DNA from: an uncultured Mycoplasmatales bacterium
GTDB lineage: Bacteria; Bacillota_I; Bacilli_A; Mycoplasmatales; Mycoplasmoidaceae
Assembly (NCBI GenBank): GCA_910578525.1
Contig: CAJTRF010000002.1
Span: forward strand, 1 to 64,000
Direction of reading: 5' to 3'
Length of the DNA stretch: 64,000 nt
A program made the position numbers and the translations under genes. The notes beneath the pieces are model-generated. The model made no database searches. It was given only the letters and a program-made list of their open reading frames with translations, and was not told the origin of the DNA. This document shows positions 1-10,397 of this stretch, piece by piece. Positions within the stretch are counted from its first letter, which is position 1; each line of letters starts with the position of its first letter.

Positions 1-274
1 TTAATGATGCATCGCTTGTGCAAGTAACATCAAAATATCAAGTAGCATCAGCAAACGAAAAATCTGCATTAATTGTCCCAACTGAAGAACGTTTGCTTCT
101 GCTATCAGATTCATTACCACTTAATTCTTCAAAAACCTTACTTGCTCCATCAGTGTAAGAAATTGATAATTCCTCTTCAGAAGAAGAACCACAACTTAAT
201 GCGCTACATGCAGTAATGCATCCTAATGCTACAGGTATTCCACAAATTGCAATTTTAAATAATTTTTTATTCAT
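1..274 (-). CDS. Small lipoprotein, copy A (cut by window edge)
   Basis: The start is ATG at 274 with a good ribosome binding site (AAGGAG) just upstream. The N-terminus is lysine-rich, then hydrophobic, and ends in a lipobox-like ALSCGSSS, so it should be a surface lipoprotein anchored at Cys28. About 91 residues are present before the window ends; the frame runs through TGA at 38 read as Trp. The segment from CGSSS onward closely matches the intact copy at 7275-7727, and the first 55 bases are identical to 7451-7505. Function is unknown. It is a member of a local paralogous family, not a known adhesin that I recognise. Confidence 0.75.
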
Positions 275-359
275 ATTTTCTCCTTTTTATCTATAATAAG
301 TATAACTTTTTTTCAATAATTTTAGAAAAACACTAAAAAATAGTCATTTTTGTTAATTT

Positions 360-387
360 CTAATTTGAACATTGATGTTTAAATTAG
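360..387. promoter_or_regulatory. Inverted repeat in the lipoprotein/pyrB intergenic region
   Basis: A 13-base arm (CTAATTTGAACAT) is followed after two bases by its near-perfect complement, with one G-T mismatch. It sits midway between the divergent small lipoprotein and pyrB. It lacks a clear T-run and could be an operator or a weak terminator. The role is inferred from position only, and AT-rich DNA makes chance palindromes fairly common. Confidence 0.35.
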
Positions 388-490
388 GGGAGAGTAGTTA
401 TATTAAATTAATTGTTATTCTTTTTTACATATTTATGAGTTATATAGTTGCAAAACAAAATTAGAATGTAATACACACCACAAAACTTAC

Positions 491-531
491 TTAACATAAA
501 CCCAGTTTTTATGGTATATTTATATAAATAT
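491..531 (+). promoter_or_regulatory. pyrB promoter
   Basis: A TTAACA box at 491-496 lies 18 bases before TATATT at 515-520, which is preceded by TG one base away (extended -10, TGGTATATT). A perfect 16-base palindrome (ATATTTATATAAATAT, 516-531) covers the -10 box and likely start site. Expected mRNA leader is only about 13 bases and has no ribosome binding site. I see no PyrR-type attenuator. Confidence 0.5.
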
Positions 532-539
532 AAATATCT

Positions 540-1406
540 ATGAAAAATCTTATCAGACTACAAGATTTATCTGTTAAAGAAATTAATGATATTTTAGATA
601 CAGCTCAAGACATTATTGATCATAAAAACAATGATAAGTTAGACAATAAAATTGTTGCAAATTTATTCTTTGAACCATCTACTAGGACTCACTATTCATT
701 CAATACAGCTGAACATAAATTAAATTGCAAAGTGTTAAACTTTGCACCTGAATCATCTTCAATGAACAAAGGAGAAACTTTCTATGATACTATAAAAGTA
801 TTTGAAAGTTTTGGAGTCGATGCATTAGTCATAAGACATAAAAAAGATTTTTGATATAAAGAATTATTAGGAAAGATTGATATTCCAATTATTAATGCAG
901 GGGATGGTAAAATGGACCATCCAACTCAAACTTTATTGGATCTATTAACTATTAAACAAGAGTTTAAAACTCTTAAAGGTTTAAAAGTTCTTATTTGTGG
1001 AGACATTGCTCATTCTAGAGTAGCTCACTCTAACTATGAGTGTATGACTAAAATGGGTATGGAAGTATATTTTAGTGCCCCTAAAAACTTACAAGATCCA
1101 CAATACCAATATGTAGATTTTGATGAATATCTACCAAAAGTAGATGTAGTTAACATGTTAAGAATTCAAAATGAAAGATTAGAAGAAGGCTTAAATGTTC
1201 AATCTAACTACAATGAACAATTTGGATTAAACTCTAAAAGAGTTTCATCTATGAAAAATAATGCAATTATTATTCATCCTGCTCCTTTTAATAGGAATGT
1301 AGAAATTAATGATGATGTAGTAGAGTGCAAACACTCTAGAATCTTTAGACAAATTCAAAATGGTGTATTTATTAGAATGGCTGTATTATTAAGAAGTCTC
1401 AAATAG
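540..1406 (+). CDS. pyrB: Aspartate carbamoyltransferase catalytic chain
   Basis: Joins carbamoyl phosphate and L-aspartate to make N-carbamoyl-L-aspartate, the first committed step of pyrimidine synthesis, in the cytosol. The 288-residue frame is continuous with TGA at 852-854 as Trp. The carbamoyl-phosphate loop FEPSTRTHYSF and the HPTQTLLDLLT motif are present, and length is close to the usual ~305. No regulatory chain (pyrI) is next to it, as in Gram-positive type enzymes. It is first in pyrBCKDF; the stop is one base from pyrC. No carbamoyl-phosphate synthase gene is nearby, so the substrate probably comes from elsewhere, for example arginine catabolism (inference). Confidence 0.95.
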
Positions 1407-1407
1407 T

Positions 1408-2700
1408 ATGAATAGTTTTGTTATCAACAATTGTCAAGTATATCTAAATAAAAAAATAGTAAAAAGAAGTTTATACATTCAAAATGGTGTATTAAAACAA
1501 ATTAGTAATAAACCAATTGATAAACAAAATATTCACACAATTGACTGTCATGGTTTAATAGCTATTCCAGGACTTGTTGATATCCATGTTCATTTAAGAG
1601 AACCAGGTCAATCATATAAAGAAACTATTAAAACAGGAACAATGGCTGCAGCAGCTGGTGGGTATACAACAGTTTGTTGTATGCCCAATGTTGTTCCGCC
1701 ACCTGACACTGTGTCTAATATTAACACAATATTATCATTAATTCAAAAAGATGCAATCATTAATGTTTATCCGTATGCATCTATTACAGCAGGTAGAAAA
1801 ATTAATACAAAAATAGTTGATATGGATAAATTAAGCAAACATTGCTTTGCTTTTTCTAATGATGGTTGTGGTGTGTCTACATCACAAACTATGGAGCAGG
1901 CTATGACTAAAGCTAAAAGAGTTAATAAAGCAATAGTCGCTCACACAGAAGATTTAAAATACGTTCCACAATGTGGTTCGGTTCATGATGGAATTAATGT
2001 TAAGAAATTTAATCTTGTTGGTATTCCATCAGAAGCTGAATATAAACAAGTTGAACGTGATGTTCAATTAGCTATTAAAGCTAAATGTCAATACCATATT
2101 TGCCATGTTTCATGTAAGCAAACATTAGACTTAATTAAAAAAGCTAAGAAACATAACAAACATATTTCATGTGAAGTGACTCCACATCACTTGCTTCTTA
2201 ATGAAACAAGTATTAAAACAAATAATGGTAAATATAAAATGAATCCTCCATTAAGAAGCAAGAAAGATCAACAAGCTTTAATTCAAGGAATTAAATCTGG
2301 TTTAATTGAAGTAATCGCTACCGATCATGCACCACATGCTAATAAAGAAAAGAATACAACTATTGATAAAGCAGCATTTGGTATCTCTTTATTAGACTAT
2401 TCTTTTGCATTACTATATACTAAATTAGTCAAGACAAACATTATTAGTCTTAATAAACTTGTTGAATTAATGTCAATTAATCCTTCAAAACTATTTAATT
2501 TACATTCTAATGAATTGAAAATTAATCAACCAGTTAATTTATTAATTTTTGATCCATCAAAAAAATCTAAGATTAACTCTAAGAATTTCTTTTCAAAAGG
2601 AAAATCAACACCTTTTGAAGGAATTAATTGTGTTGGATGACCAAAGATTACCATTTGTAATGGTAAGATAGTATATAAAGAAGGGAGAATCTATGGATAG
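1408..2700 (+). CDS. pyrC: Dihydroorotase
   Basis: Cyclises N-carbamoyl-aspartate to dihydroorotate, the second step after PyrB. The metal-binding DIHVHLREPG motif lies near residue 60, followed by the GYTT segment, VTPHHL and ATDHAPH, all marks of the class I zinc amidohydrolase DHOase. The product is 430 residues, normal for the family, once TGA at 2638 is read as Trp. It starts one base after pyrB and overlaps the start of pyrK by eight bases, so translation of the operon is probably coupled. Confidence 0.95.
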
Positions 2701-3427
2701 AATAGTCGATTACAAAGTAATTAGTAATACTAGGATTAATTCAAGCACTTATATGCTTGAATTAAATGGACCTACTGAATGAATTCAGTCAGGTAAATTT
2801 TTAAATATTCAAGTCCCTAATAAATATTTAAAAAGACCGATGAGTGTATATGATTGAAATAAAACTTCATTAAAAGTTTTATATAAACTTATTGGTGAAG
2901 GAACAAAGATCCTTTCAACAATAAAATCTAATCAGTCATTAGAAATCTTAACTGATTTAGGTAATACTTATACTCCATCAAAAAACAAGAAACAATTAAT
3001 TGTTTGTGGAGGATGCGGTATGGGATCAGTTTACAAGCTTGCCAAACAATTGTCTTCCCAACATATTGATGTCACTATTATTGTTGGATTTAAAACAAAA
3101 GCTGATGTCTTTGTTTTAAATGAATGAAAAAAAGTATGCAAAAACTTAATCATTACAACAGATGATGGATCAGTAGGATTTAAAGGAACTGTAGTTGATG
3201 CTATCAACAAATATAAATTAAATAATTTATATTACTATACTTGTGGTTCTATCAATCTAATGAAAGCTGTTTATAAATGTATGAAGAGTGAAGGCCAACT
3301 TTCATTAGAAGCAAGAATGGGTTGTGGTTTTGGTGCGTGTATGGGTTGTACAATAGAAACTAAACATGGACCAAAAAGAATTTGTGCAGACGGACCAATC
3401 TTTAACAGTAAGGAGTTATTATGATAA
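2693..3427 (+). CDS. pyrK: Dihydroorotate dehydrogenase, electron transfer subunit
   Basis: FAD and [2Fe-2S] protein that passes electrons from dihydroorotate oxidation in PyrD to NAD+. The frame is broken by several TGA Trp codons but continuous over 244 residues. Visible are the flavin-binding KRPMSVYDW segment, the nucleotide-binding CGGCGMGS and the C-terminal cysteine cluster MGCGFGACMGC ... CADGP that holds the iron-sulfur centre. The last sense codon is a TGA followed by TAA. Start follows GAAGGGAG. It overlaps pyrC by eight bases and pyrD by seven. Its presence makes this a class 1B, NAD-linked dihydroorotate dehydrogenase. Confidence 0.92.
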
Positions 3428-4341
3428 ATAAAAACTTAAAAGTTAAATTAGGTAAATGAGAATTGGATAACCCAATAATTCCAGCGAGTGGAACATTTGG
3501 TTATGGTTATGAATTTACTCAATTTTATGACATAAACATTTTAGGAACATTTTCTATGAAAGGAACTACTATTAAACCTAGACTTGGTAATCCATTACCA
3601 AGAATTGCAGAATGTGAACAAGGTTTAATTAACTCTATTGGTTTACAAAATCCAGGAGTTGATGAAGTAATTAATTCTGAATTTGTAAAACTAAAAAGTG
3701 TTTATCGTAAAAAAATAATAGCAAATATAGCAGGTGGTACAATTGATGATTTTGTAGCAGTTGCTAAAAAACTAGATAAAGAATCAATTGTAGGAATTAT
3801 TGAAGTAAATGTAAGTTGTCCAAATGTGGAGAAACTTAAATTCACTTCTAATCCAAAACATCTAACAATGCTTATTAAAGCATTAAAGAAAGCTACTAAA
3901 AAACCAATTTATGTTAAATTATCAGCTGTTGATGCTGATATTGCTAAAATGGCAATAGCCGCTGAAAAAGCAGGAGCTGATGGTTTATCATTAATAAATA
4001 CTTTAATTGGTATGCGTATAGATTTAAATACTGGCAAACCAATTATTGCTAGAAAAACTGGTGGTTTTTCTGGTCCAGCAATTAAACCAATTGCTTTAAG
4101 ATGTGTATATGAATGTGCTAAGGTTACAAAGCTACCTATCATTGGAATTGGTGGAATCTCTAATGCATATGATGTAATAGAGATGATGTATGCAGGTGCA
4201 TCTGCTGTACAAATAGGAGCACAAAATTTAGTAGATCCTTATGTTTGTGAAAAGATTATTAAAGATTTACCAAGAGTAATGAAAGAATTAAAGATAGATA
4301 AATTATCTAGTATTATTGGAAAGGCATTAAAGTATGAGTAA
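3421..4341 (+). CDS. pyrD: Dihydroorotate dehydrogenase, catalytic subunit
   Basis: FMN enzyme that oxidises dihydroorotate to orotate with PyrK as partner. The start chosen is ATG at 3421, preceded by AAGGAG at the right distance, giving 306 residues. Motifs seen: NPIIPASGTFGYG at the N-terminus, NVSCPN with the catalytic cysteine typical of class 1B enzymes, VKLS, and the FMN phosphate loop IGIGGISNAYD ... GASAVQIG. It overlaps pyrK by seven bases and pyrF by eight, which supports one mRNA and a PyrD-PyrK complex. Confidence 0.95.
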
Positions 4342-5017
4342 TGTAATTATTGCGTGTGATTTTAGTTCATCAAATGAACTAAACAAATTCTTAAAGAATT
4401 TTAAATCTAATAAACCTTTTTTAAAGATTGGATACCAATTATTTTATAAGATTGGTAGAACTGGTATCCAAAAATTAACTAAACAAGGTTATAAGATTTT
4501 TTTAGATCTTAAATTGCATGATATTCCAAATACTGTTTATGAAGGAGTTAAATCTTTAAGTGATTTAAATATTTCAATGTTAACTGTTCACGCAGCTGGT
4601 GGAATAGAAATGATGAGTAAAGCTAAACAAGCAGCTGGTAAGAAAATAAAAGTCTTAGCAGTAACTCAATTAACAAGTACTGACAAACCTATGCTTAAAA
4701 ATGAATTATTAATCTCAAAAGATATTAATCAAACAATTTTGCATTATGCAACTAATGCAAAAAAAGCTGGAGTAGATGGTGTAATTTGCTCACCTAATGA
4801 GGTAAAGATAATTAAGTCTAAGTTAAACAAATCTTTTTTATGTGTTACTCCAGGAATAAGATATCCTGATGGCAACACTAATGATCAAAAAAGAGTAGCT
4901 ACTCCAAAAGCTGCAAAAAATTTTGGTAGTGATTACATAGTGGTTGGACGCCCTATAACAAAAAGTGACAGACCATTAAATATGTATTTAAAGATGTCTA
5001 GAGAGTTTGGTAAATAA
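4334..5017 (+). CDS. pyrF: Orotidine 5'-phosphate decarboxylase
   Basis: Decarboxylates OMP to UMP, the last step of the pathway. The catalytic DLKLHDIPNT motif is present near residue 59, with TVHAAGG and the phosphate-binding VTPGIR and VVGRPI segments; 227 residues is normal. It is the last gene of pyrBCKDF and is followed by a strong hairpin. The enzyme that supplies OMP, orotate phosphoribosyltransferase (pyrE), is not in this operon or elsewhere in the window, so it must be encoded elsewhere or replaced. Confidence 0.95.
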   Translation: MSNVIIACDFSSSNELNKFLKNFKSNKPFLKIGYQLFYKIGRTGIQKLTKQGYKIFLDLKLHDIPNTVYEGVKSLSDLNISMLTVHAAGGIEMMSKAKQAAGKKIKVLAVTQLTSTDKPMLKNELLISKDINQTILHYATNAKKAGVDGVICSPNEVKIIKSKLNKSFLCVTPGIRYPDGNTNDQKRVATPKAAKNFGSDYIVVGRPITKSDRPLNMYLKMSREFGK

Positions 5018-5051
5018 TTTCTTTTTTTGTTATTGCATTTTATATATTTTA

Positions 5052-5090
5052 AAAAAATAATCACGCAGTCTTGGCACGTGATTATTTTTT
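5052..5090. terminator. Bidirectional terminator after pyrF
   Basis: A perfect 14-base stem (AAAAAATAATCACG with its complement) encloses an 11-base loop, with A and T runs at both outer edges. It can end the pyr operon on the + strand and the LRR lipoprotein pseudogene on the minus strand. Confidence 0.85.
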
Positions 5091-5104
5091 GGTATTAAAT
5101 TAAT

Positions 5105-6477
5105 TTATTCTTCTGCTGTTCAACCAGTTGGTAATCCACCATTTGTTTTTAAAAAATTAAGAAGATCTGTGGATGTGTAACCTTGAACTGAATGGGTTAT
5201 TTTAACAATCCCATTAGTATTAACATTTTTAAAACTGTCAGAATTAATTTTTGTTGGATTTTTTGATATTCTATCTCATACAATTAACTTTAATGATCGG
5301 CAATTTTGAAAAATTGCATCTCATAACGATGATAAACTACTAGGTAAATAAATCGAACTTAACCATTGGCATCCTTCAAAACCTGAAGCAGAAATCGCTT
5401 CTAAACTACTACAATTAATTAAATCAACTGATTTTATTGGTGATGGTGATGCAGTGGTACCACGAAATGATGCTGATCCAATTTCAGTTATTTCACTTTG
5501 TTCTTCAAATGTTAATTTCTTAATATAACTTGGAATTTTACATGTACTATTACCATAAAAAGCAAAAGAAGAAATCATAGTTACACTTGCTGGAATTTTC
5601 ATAATTCGAAAATCAGCATAATCACTTATATTTTGTAAAAAATCTTCACTAAAACCATATAAAACATTATTAGTAGAATCTATATCATAAATGGTGCTTG
5701 GTAAGGCAAGTCCTCAATCTATTGGCATACTAGCTGAATCTATTAAAGTATTAAGTAATTTTATACTACTATGTTCAGGATTAATTGGGTTAGTTACTAC
5801 AACTGTTCCTTGATTCTGATAAATGCCATCAAATGAAGTCGCACCTAAAGTTGCTTTGCCATCCCAAGCATCTCATGTAATACTACTTAAATTAGGACAA
5901 TTTAGAAAAACCTCATTACCAATCGTTTGTAAACTACTTGGAAAACTTACAGAAGTCAATGCTGAACAATTTGTAAAGCACGCATCATCAATTTCTGATA
6001 AATTAGTGTGTGATAAATCAATAGAAGTTAATTTTGAACAACCATCAAAAGCGCCTGCATACATTGTTTTAGACTACTTGGGAAACTTATAGAAGTTAAT
6101 GATAAACAATTTTTAAAAGCTTCTTGTTCAATTAAAGAACAATTACAATTTTCAGCAAAAATTAAGTTTTTAATATAGTTTGGAATTATAGTTGTTTGAT
6201 TTTACAAAAAAGCTCATGTCTCAATCATGGTTATTTTAGAAGGAATTTGCATAGTATCACATGTGTCTTTGTATTGATTTAAATCAATATCTTCTTTAAA
6301 ACCTTTTAAAACATTAGTTGTTTCATCGATTTCATAAACTTCATAATGTAATGCATTTGAAGGTATAACATCACCTTCTGATGAAGAACCACAGCTAGCA
6401 ACTGTAAAAGGGATAGATGCAGCAATTCCTAATCCACAAGCAACACTTACTATTGCTTTGATTAATTTTTTATTCAT
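5105..6477 (-). pseudogene. Broken BspA-type LRR lipoprotein
   Basis: Start is ATG at 6477 (an in-frame ATG also lies at 6489). The leader ends TVASCGSSSEG, a lipoprotein signal almost the same as in the small lipoprotein family. Downstream are repeated LRR_5/BspA units such as LTSIDLSHTNLSEIDDACF and a C-terminal end GGLPTGWTAEE. The reading frame is interrupted twice: an in-frame TAA at 6202-6204 and a one-base deletion in an A-run near 6067-6070 (the repeat register resumes as MYAGAFDGC). With the missing base restored the gene would have about 460 codons. From 6064 to 5105 it is fully open, so decay looks recent; slippage or sequence error at the A-run is an alternative. Confidence 0.75.
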
Positions 6478-6550
6478 ATTTTTTGCCATATATTTTCTTT
6501 TATCTTTATATTGTACTTCTTTTTTATTGTAATTTTACTTTTTTAAAATA

Positions 6551-7014
6551 TTAACAAGTTCAAAATAATGTGAAACCTGAAATAGTATTAGTTTTGTTTT
6601 CGCCTATTTTAGCATATAAACTAAATGAAAAATTTTTACCATCTCACTCGTAGCTATAAGTTGGTCATTCACCTGTTACCCAAATTTTTTATCATCATTA
6701 TTGACTGAAATGGATAAATAATCTGCTCATTTTAATGTTAATGATGCTTGGCTTGTACAAGAACATCAAAACATCAAATAGCATTAATTAATGAAAAATC
6801 TGCAATTATTAGTCCTTTAGATGACTTTGTTTGTCCAACACAGTCCATGTTAAAGTGAATGTCTCCAAAACCTTTACTTGCTCCATCTGTGTAAGAAATT
6901 AACAATTCTTCTTTAGAAAAAAGAACCACAACTTGATGCGATAAATGGAATAGTGGTAGTTATTGCTAATCCACAAGTAATACTTGCGATAGTTTTGATC
7001 AATTTTTTATTCAT
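6551..7014 (-). pseudogene. Small lipoprotein, copy B (frameshifted)
   Basis: Starts MNKKLIKTIASITCGLA and ends with the family C-terminus TISGFT..W.C. One extra T in the serine run after the lipobox cysteine (near 6924-6930) causes an early stop, and a one-base loss before the DVTCTSDAS-like segment (near 6752) is a second lesion. Both are clear against copy C at 7275-7727. It is therefore a dead or phase-off copy. Confidence 0.75.
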
Positions 7015-7073
7015 TTTTTTTATTTCTTTATATGGTATTTATACTTCTTTTTTTCAACTATAAATTGTAAAAG

Positions 7074-7154
7074 TTAATTTACACCACTTACAAGTATAGC
7101 ATAATCATTTGGAGTTAATCATTTAGTCTTCATATAACTCGTTGAAATTCCCAT
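7074..7154 (-). other. Short orphan reading frame between lipoprotein copies
   Basis: A 26-codon frame, MGISTSYMKTKWLTPNDYAI and a few more residues, ends in TAA. It is coding-like for about twelve codons upstream of the ATG, back to a TAG. I do not recognise it. It may be the C-terminal stump of a gene lost when the neighbouring lipoprotein copies were duplicated. Confidence 0.3.
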
Positions 7155-7205
7155 ATTTACTCCAACGTGGCGTAAAATAGGTTTTACAGTCTACTAATTT
7201 TAAAA

Positions 7206-7231
7206 AATGTACTTAATTTCATAAGTGCATT
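7206..7231 (-). terminator. Terminator after small lipoprotein copy C
   Basis: Ten-base arms (AATGTACTTA and TAAGTGCATT, one wobble) followed on the minus strand by a T-run. The sequence TTTTAAAAAATGTAC is shared with the fusA terminator, a sign that these segments were duplicated. Confidence 0.6.
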
Positions 7232-7274
7232 CATTAAAATAAAAATTATTTAATTACAATTTACTTTTAAAATA

Positions 7275-7727
7275 TTAACAATGTCAAGTCACTGTAAAAC
7301 CTGAAATAGTATTAGTTTGTTTTTCATCTATTTTAGCATACAAACTAAATAAAAAGGTTTGATCATTATTTGATGTTCAAAGTTTGCCAGTTATCTTAAT
7401 TTTTTTATCATTGTTAACTGAAATAGACAAAAATTTTGTTCACTGTGCTGTTAATGATGCATCGCTTGTGCAAGTAACATCAAAATATCAAGTAGCATCA
7501 GCAAATGAAAAATCTCCATTTATAATTCCGTCCGAATAAACAACATGGTCAGTAGTGCTTTCGTTACCAGACACTCGACCTAAATCCTTACTTGCTTCAT
7601 CTGTGTAAGAAATTGATAATTCCTCTTTAGAAGAAGAACCACAACTTGATGCAATGAATGGGATAGTGGCAGTTATTCCTAATCCGCAAGTAATGCTTGC
7701 AATAGTTTTGATTAATTTTTTATTCAT
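7275..7727 (-). CDS. Small lipoprotein, copy C (intact)
   Basis: A 150-residue lipoprotein starting at ATG 7727 after AAGGAG. The signal peptide ends at IASSCGSSS, giving a lipid-anchored Cys. The mature part has a conserved block ending ADATWYFDVTCTSDASL and a C-terminus TISGFTVTWHC that finishes on a cysteine; the pair of mature cysteines could form a disulfide. TGA is read as Trp at three places, including the penultimate W. No known domain is evident. Copies A and B are close paralogues. It lies directly downstream of fusA on the same strand but is separated by a terminator, so it should have its own promoter. Confidence 0.75.
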
Positions 7728-7776
7728 TTTTTATCTCCTTATGTAGTAATTATGCTTTTTTCAACAAATTTTAAAA

Positions 7777-7802
7777 AATGTACCCAATATTTTGAGTACA
7801 TT
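7777..7802 (-). terminator. Terminator after fusA
   Basis: Eleven-base arms AATGTACTCAA and TTGGGTACATT (one wobble) with a T-run on the minus strand, placed just after the fusA stop. It ends the rpsL-rpsG-fusA transcript. Confidence 0.75.
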
Positions 7803-7823
7803 CTTGTATTTTTATTTGAAAAA

Positions 7824-9893
7824 CTATTTTTGCTTGCTTTTAACTACTTCTTCTACAACACTCTTAGGAGCTTGTGCATAGTGAGAGAATTGCATAATGT
7901 AGTTTCCACGACCTTGAGTGAATGAACGAAGATCTGTTGCATAACCAAACATGTTCTTTAAAGGAACTTTTGCTTTAATGATTTGAGCATTTCCTCTTTG
8001 TTCTGTACCTTCAATAGTACCACGTCTAGAAGAAATGTCTCCCATAGTGTCACCAAAGTATTGATCAGGAACAGTTACATCAACTGACATGATAGGTTCT
8101 AGTAACACTAGACCACATTTTTTACTAGCTTCTTTCAAACACATACTTGCTGCAATTTTGAAAGCCATTTCTGACGAGTCAACTTCGTGGTAACTACCGT
8201 CAAATAATATTGCTTTAACATCAATTAATGGATAACCAGCTAATGGACCTGATTTCATTGATTCTTGAATACCAGCATCAATTGGTTTAATGTATTCACG
8301 AGGAACCTTACCACCAACAATATCGTTAACGAATTCATAACCTTTATCTTTATTAGGTTCAAATCTCATCACAACGTGTCCATATTGTCCACGACCACCT
8401 GATTGTTTAATGTACTTACCTTCAGCTTCTCCAGTAATTGTAAATGTTTCTCTATAAGAAACTTGTGGAGCACCTGAGTTTACTTGAACATTAAATTCAC
8501 GTCTCATACGGTCAATAATAATGTCTAAATGTAATTCACCCATACCAGAGATAATAGTTTGTCCTGTTTCTTCATCAGTGTGAGTTTTAAATGTAGGATC
8601 TTCTTCAGCTAATTTAGCTAGAGCTAAAGACATTTTTTCTTGATCAGCTTTTGTTTTTGGTTCAACAGCTAATGAAATTACTGGTTCAGCAAATTTCATT
8701 GATTCAAGTTTAATATCTAATCCTTCTTCAGCTAATGTATCTCCTGTAGTTGTAGATTTTAAACCAACAACAGCACAGATATCACCAGCACGAATTTCAT
8801 CAATTTCATTTCTTGCATTTGAGTGCATCTTAACTAAACGTGAAATTCTTTCTTTTACACCCTTGTTTGTGTTCATTAAATATGAACCTGATTTCAATAC
8901 ACCAGAATAAACACGAACGAATGTTAAACGTCCAATAAAAGGGTCAGTAGCAACCTTGAATGCTAAACCAACGAATTTAGCATCATCAGTTGATTCAACT
9001 TTAACTATGTTATCAGAGTCATCATGTGCTTCAACTGCTGGTACATCCAATGGACTAGGTAAGTAGTCAACTACACAGTCAAGCATTGCTTTAACACCTT
9101 TATTCTTGAACGATGAACCACAGATTACTGGAAAGAATTCAGCAGATAATACACCCTTACGGATACATTTTTTAATTTCCTCAACAGTTAATTCTTCGCC
9201 ACCCAAATATTTTTCCATTGCTGCATCATCAAAGTTAACGATTTCTTCAATCATCTTTTTACGGAATTCGTTTGCTTTATCTACATAGTCTGCAGGAATA
9301 TCAACTACTTTGAAATCTTCATGAGCACCACCATCATACATCATTGCCTTCATTTCAACTAGATCAATAATACCATTAAAGTTATTTTCGGCACCAATTG
9401 GATATTGGATAGCTACACCATTAGCACCTAAGCGTTCACTTAAAGATCTAACAGACATTTCAAAGTCTGCACCAATCTTATCCATTTTGTTTACATATAC
9501 AATTCTTGGTACATGGTAAGTGTTTGCTTGTCTTCAAACAGTTTCTGTTTGAGGTTCAACACCGTTTTGTGCATCAAGAACAGTAACAGCACCATCCAAT
9601 ACTCTTAATGAACGTTCTACTTCAACTGTAAAGTCAACGTGTCCGGGAGTATCGATAAGGTTTAATTCATAACCTTTTCATACTGCATAAGTGGCAGCTG
9701 ATGTAATTGTAATACCACGTTCTTTTTCTTGTGCCATTCAGTCCATGGTGGCACCACCATCATGAACTTCACCAATTTTGTGAGTTTTACCTGTGTGAAA
9801 TAAAACACGTTCTGATGTTGTAGTTTTACCAGCATCAATATGAGCCATGATACCGAAGTTACGGTATTTTTCCATTGGAAATTGTCTTGCCAT
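7824..9893 (-). CDS. fusA: Elongation factor G
   Basis: GTPase that drives translocation on the ribosome. The start at 9893 gives MARQFPMEKYRNFGIMAHID and a full 689-residue protein, the usual size. G-motifs AHIDAGKTT, DTPGH and NKMD are present, as are the later EF-G domains (GMGELHLDI, the REYIKPIDAG segment). TGA serves as Trp in the N-terminal part. It is last in the str operon order rpsL-rpsG-fusA; tuf does not follow. Confidence 0.97.
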
Positions 9894-9917
9894 AAATATT
9901 TATAAAATCCTTTCTTA

Positions 9918-10385
9918 CTAGAATCTCAAGTGAGCAAAAGCTTTGTTTGCTTCAGCCATCTTGTGAGTGTCTTCTTTTTTCTTAACAGAAGCACCTGTAT
10001 TGTTAGATGCATCAATAATTTCGTTAGCTAAACGATCTAACATTGTTTTTTCACTACGGTTACGTGAATATAAAATTAATCATCTTAAACCTAAGGTGAT
10101 TTTTCTTTCTGGTGGAACTTCAGTTGGTACTTGATAGTTAGAACCAGCAACACGTCTAACTTTAAGTTCAAGTGCAGGCATAATGTTTTCTAATGCTTTA
10201 TTGAAAACTTCAATTGCAGGTTTTTTAGTTTTTTGTTCAACTTTTTCAAAAGCACCATATAAAGTGTTTTGAGCTAGACCTCTTTTACCATCTAACATAA
10301 TCATGTTGATAGCTTTAGCTACAATTTTTGAATTGTACACTGGGTCAGGTAAGATATCTCTTTTCTTTGCAGAATTCTTTCTCAT
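9918..10385 (-). CDS. rpsG: 30S ribosomal protein S7
   Basis: 16S-rRNA-binding protein that nucleates assembly of the small-subunit head. 155 residues, normal length; TGA at 10080 is Trp (GLRWLI). MRKNSAKKRDILPDP, the RRVAGSNYQVP segment and the C-terminal KMAEANKAFAHLRF are typical. It lies 12 bases after rpsL and 24 bases before fusA. Confidence 0.97.
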
Positions 10386-10397
10386 TGTTATTTACTC

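Noticed and set aside
275..539. Search for a PyrR attenuator or riboswitch before pyrB
   Set aside because: Only an inverted repeat at 360-387 and a short-leader promoter were seen; no conserved PyrR-binding loop or antiterminator pair.
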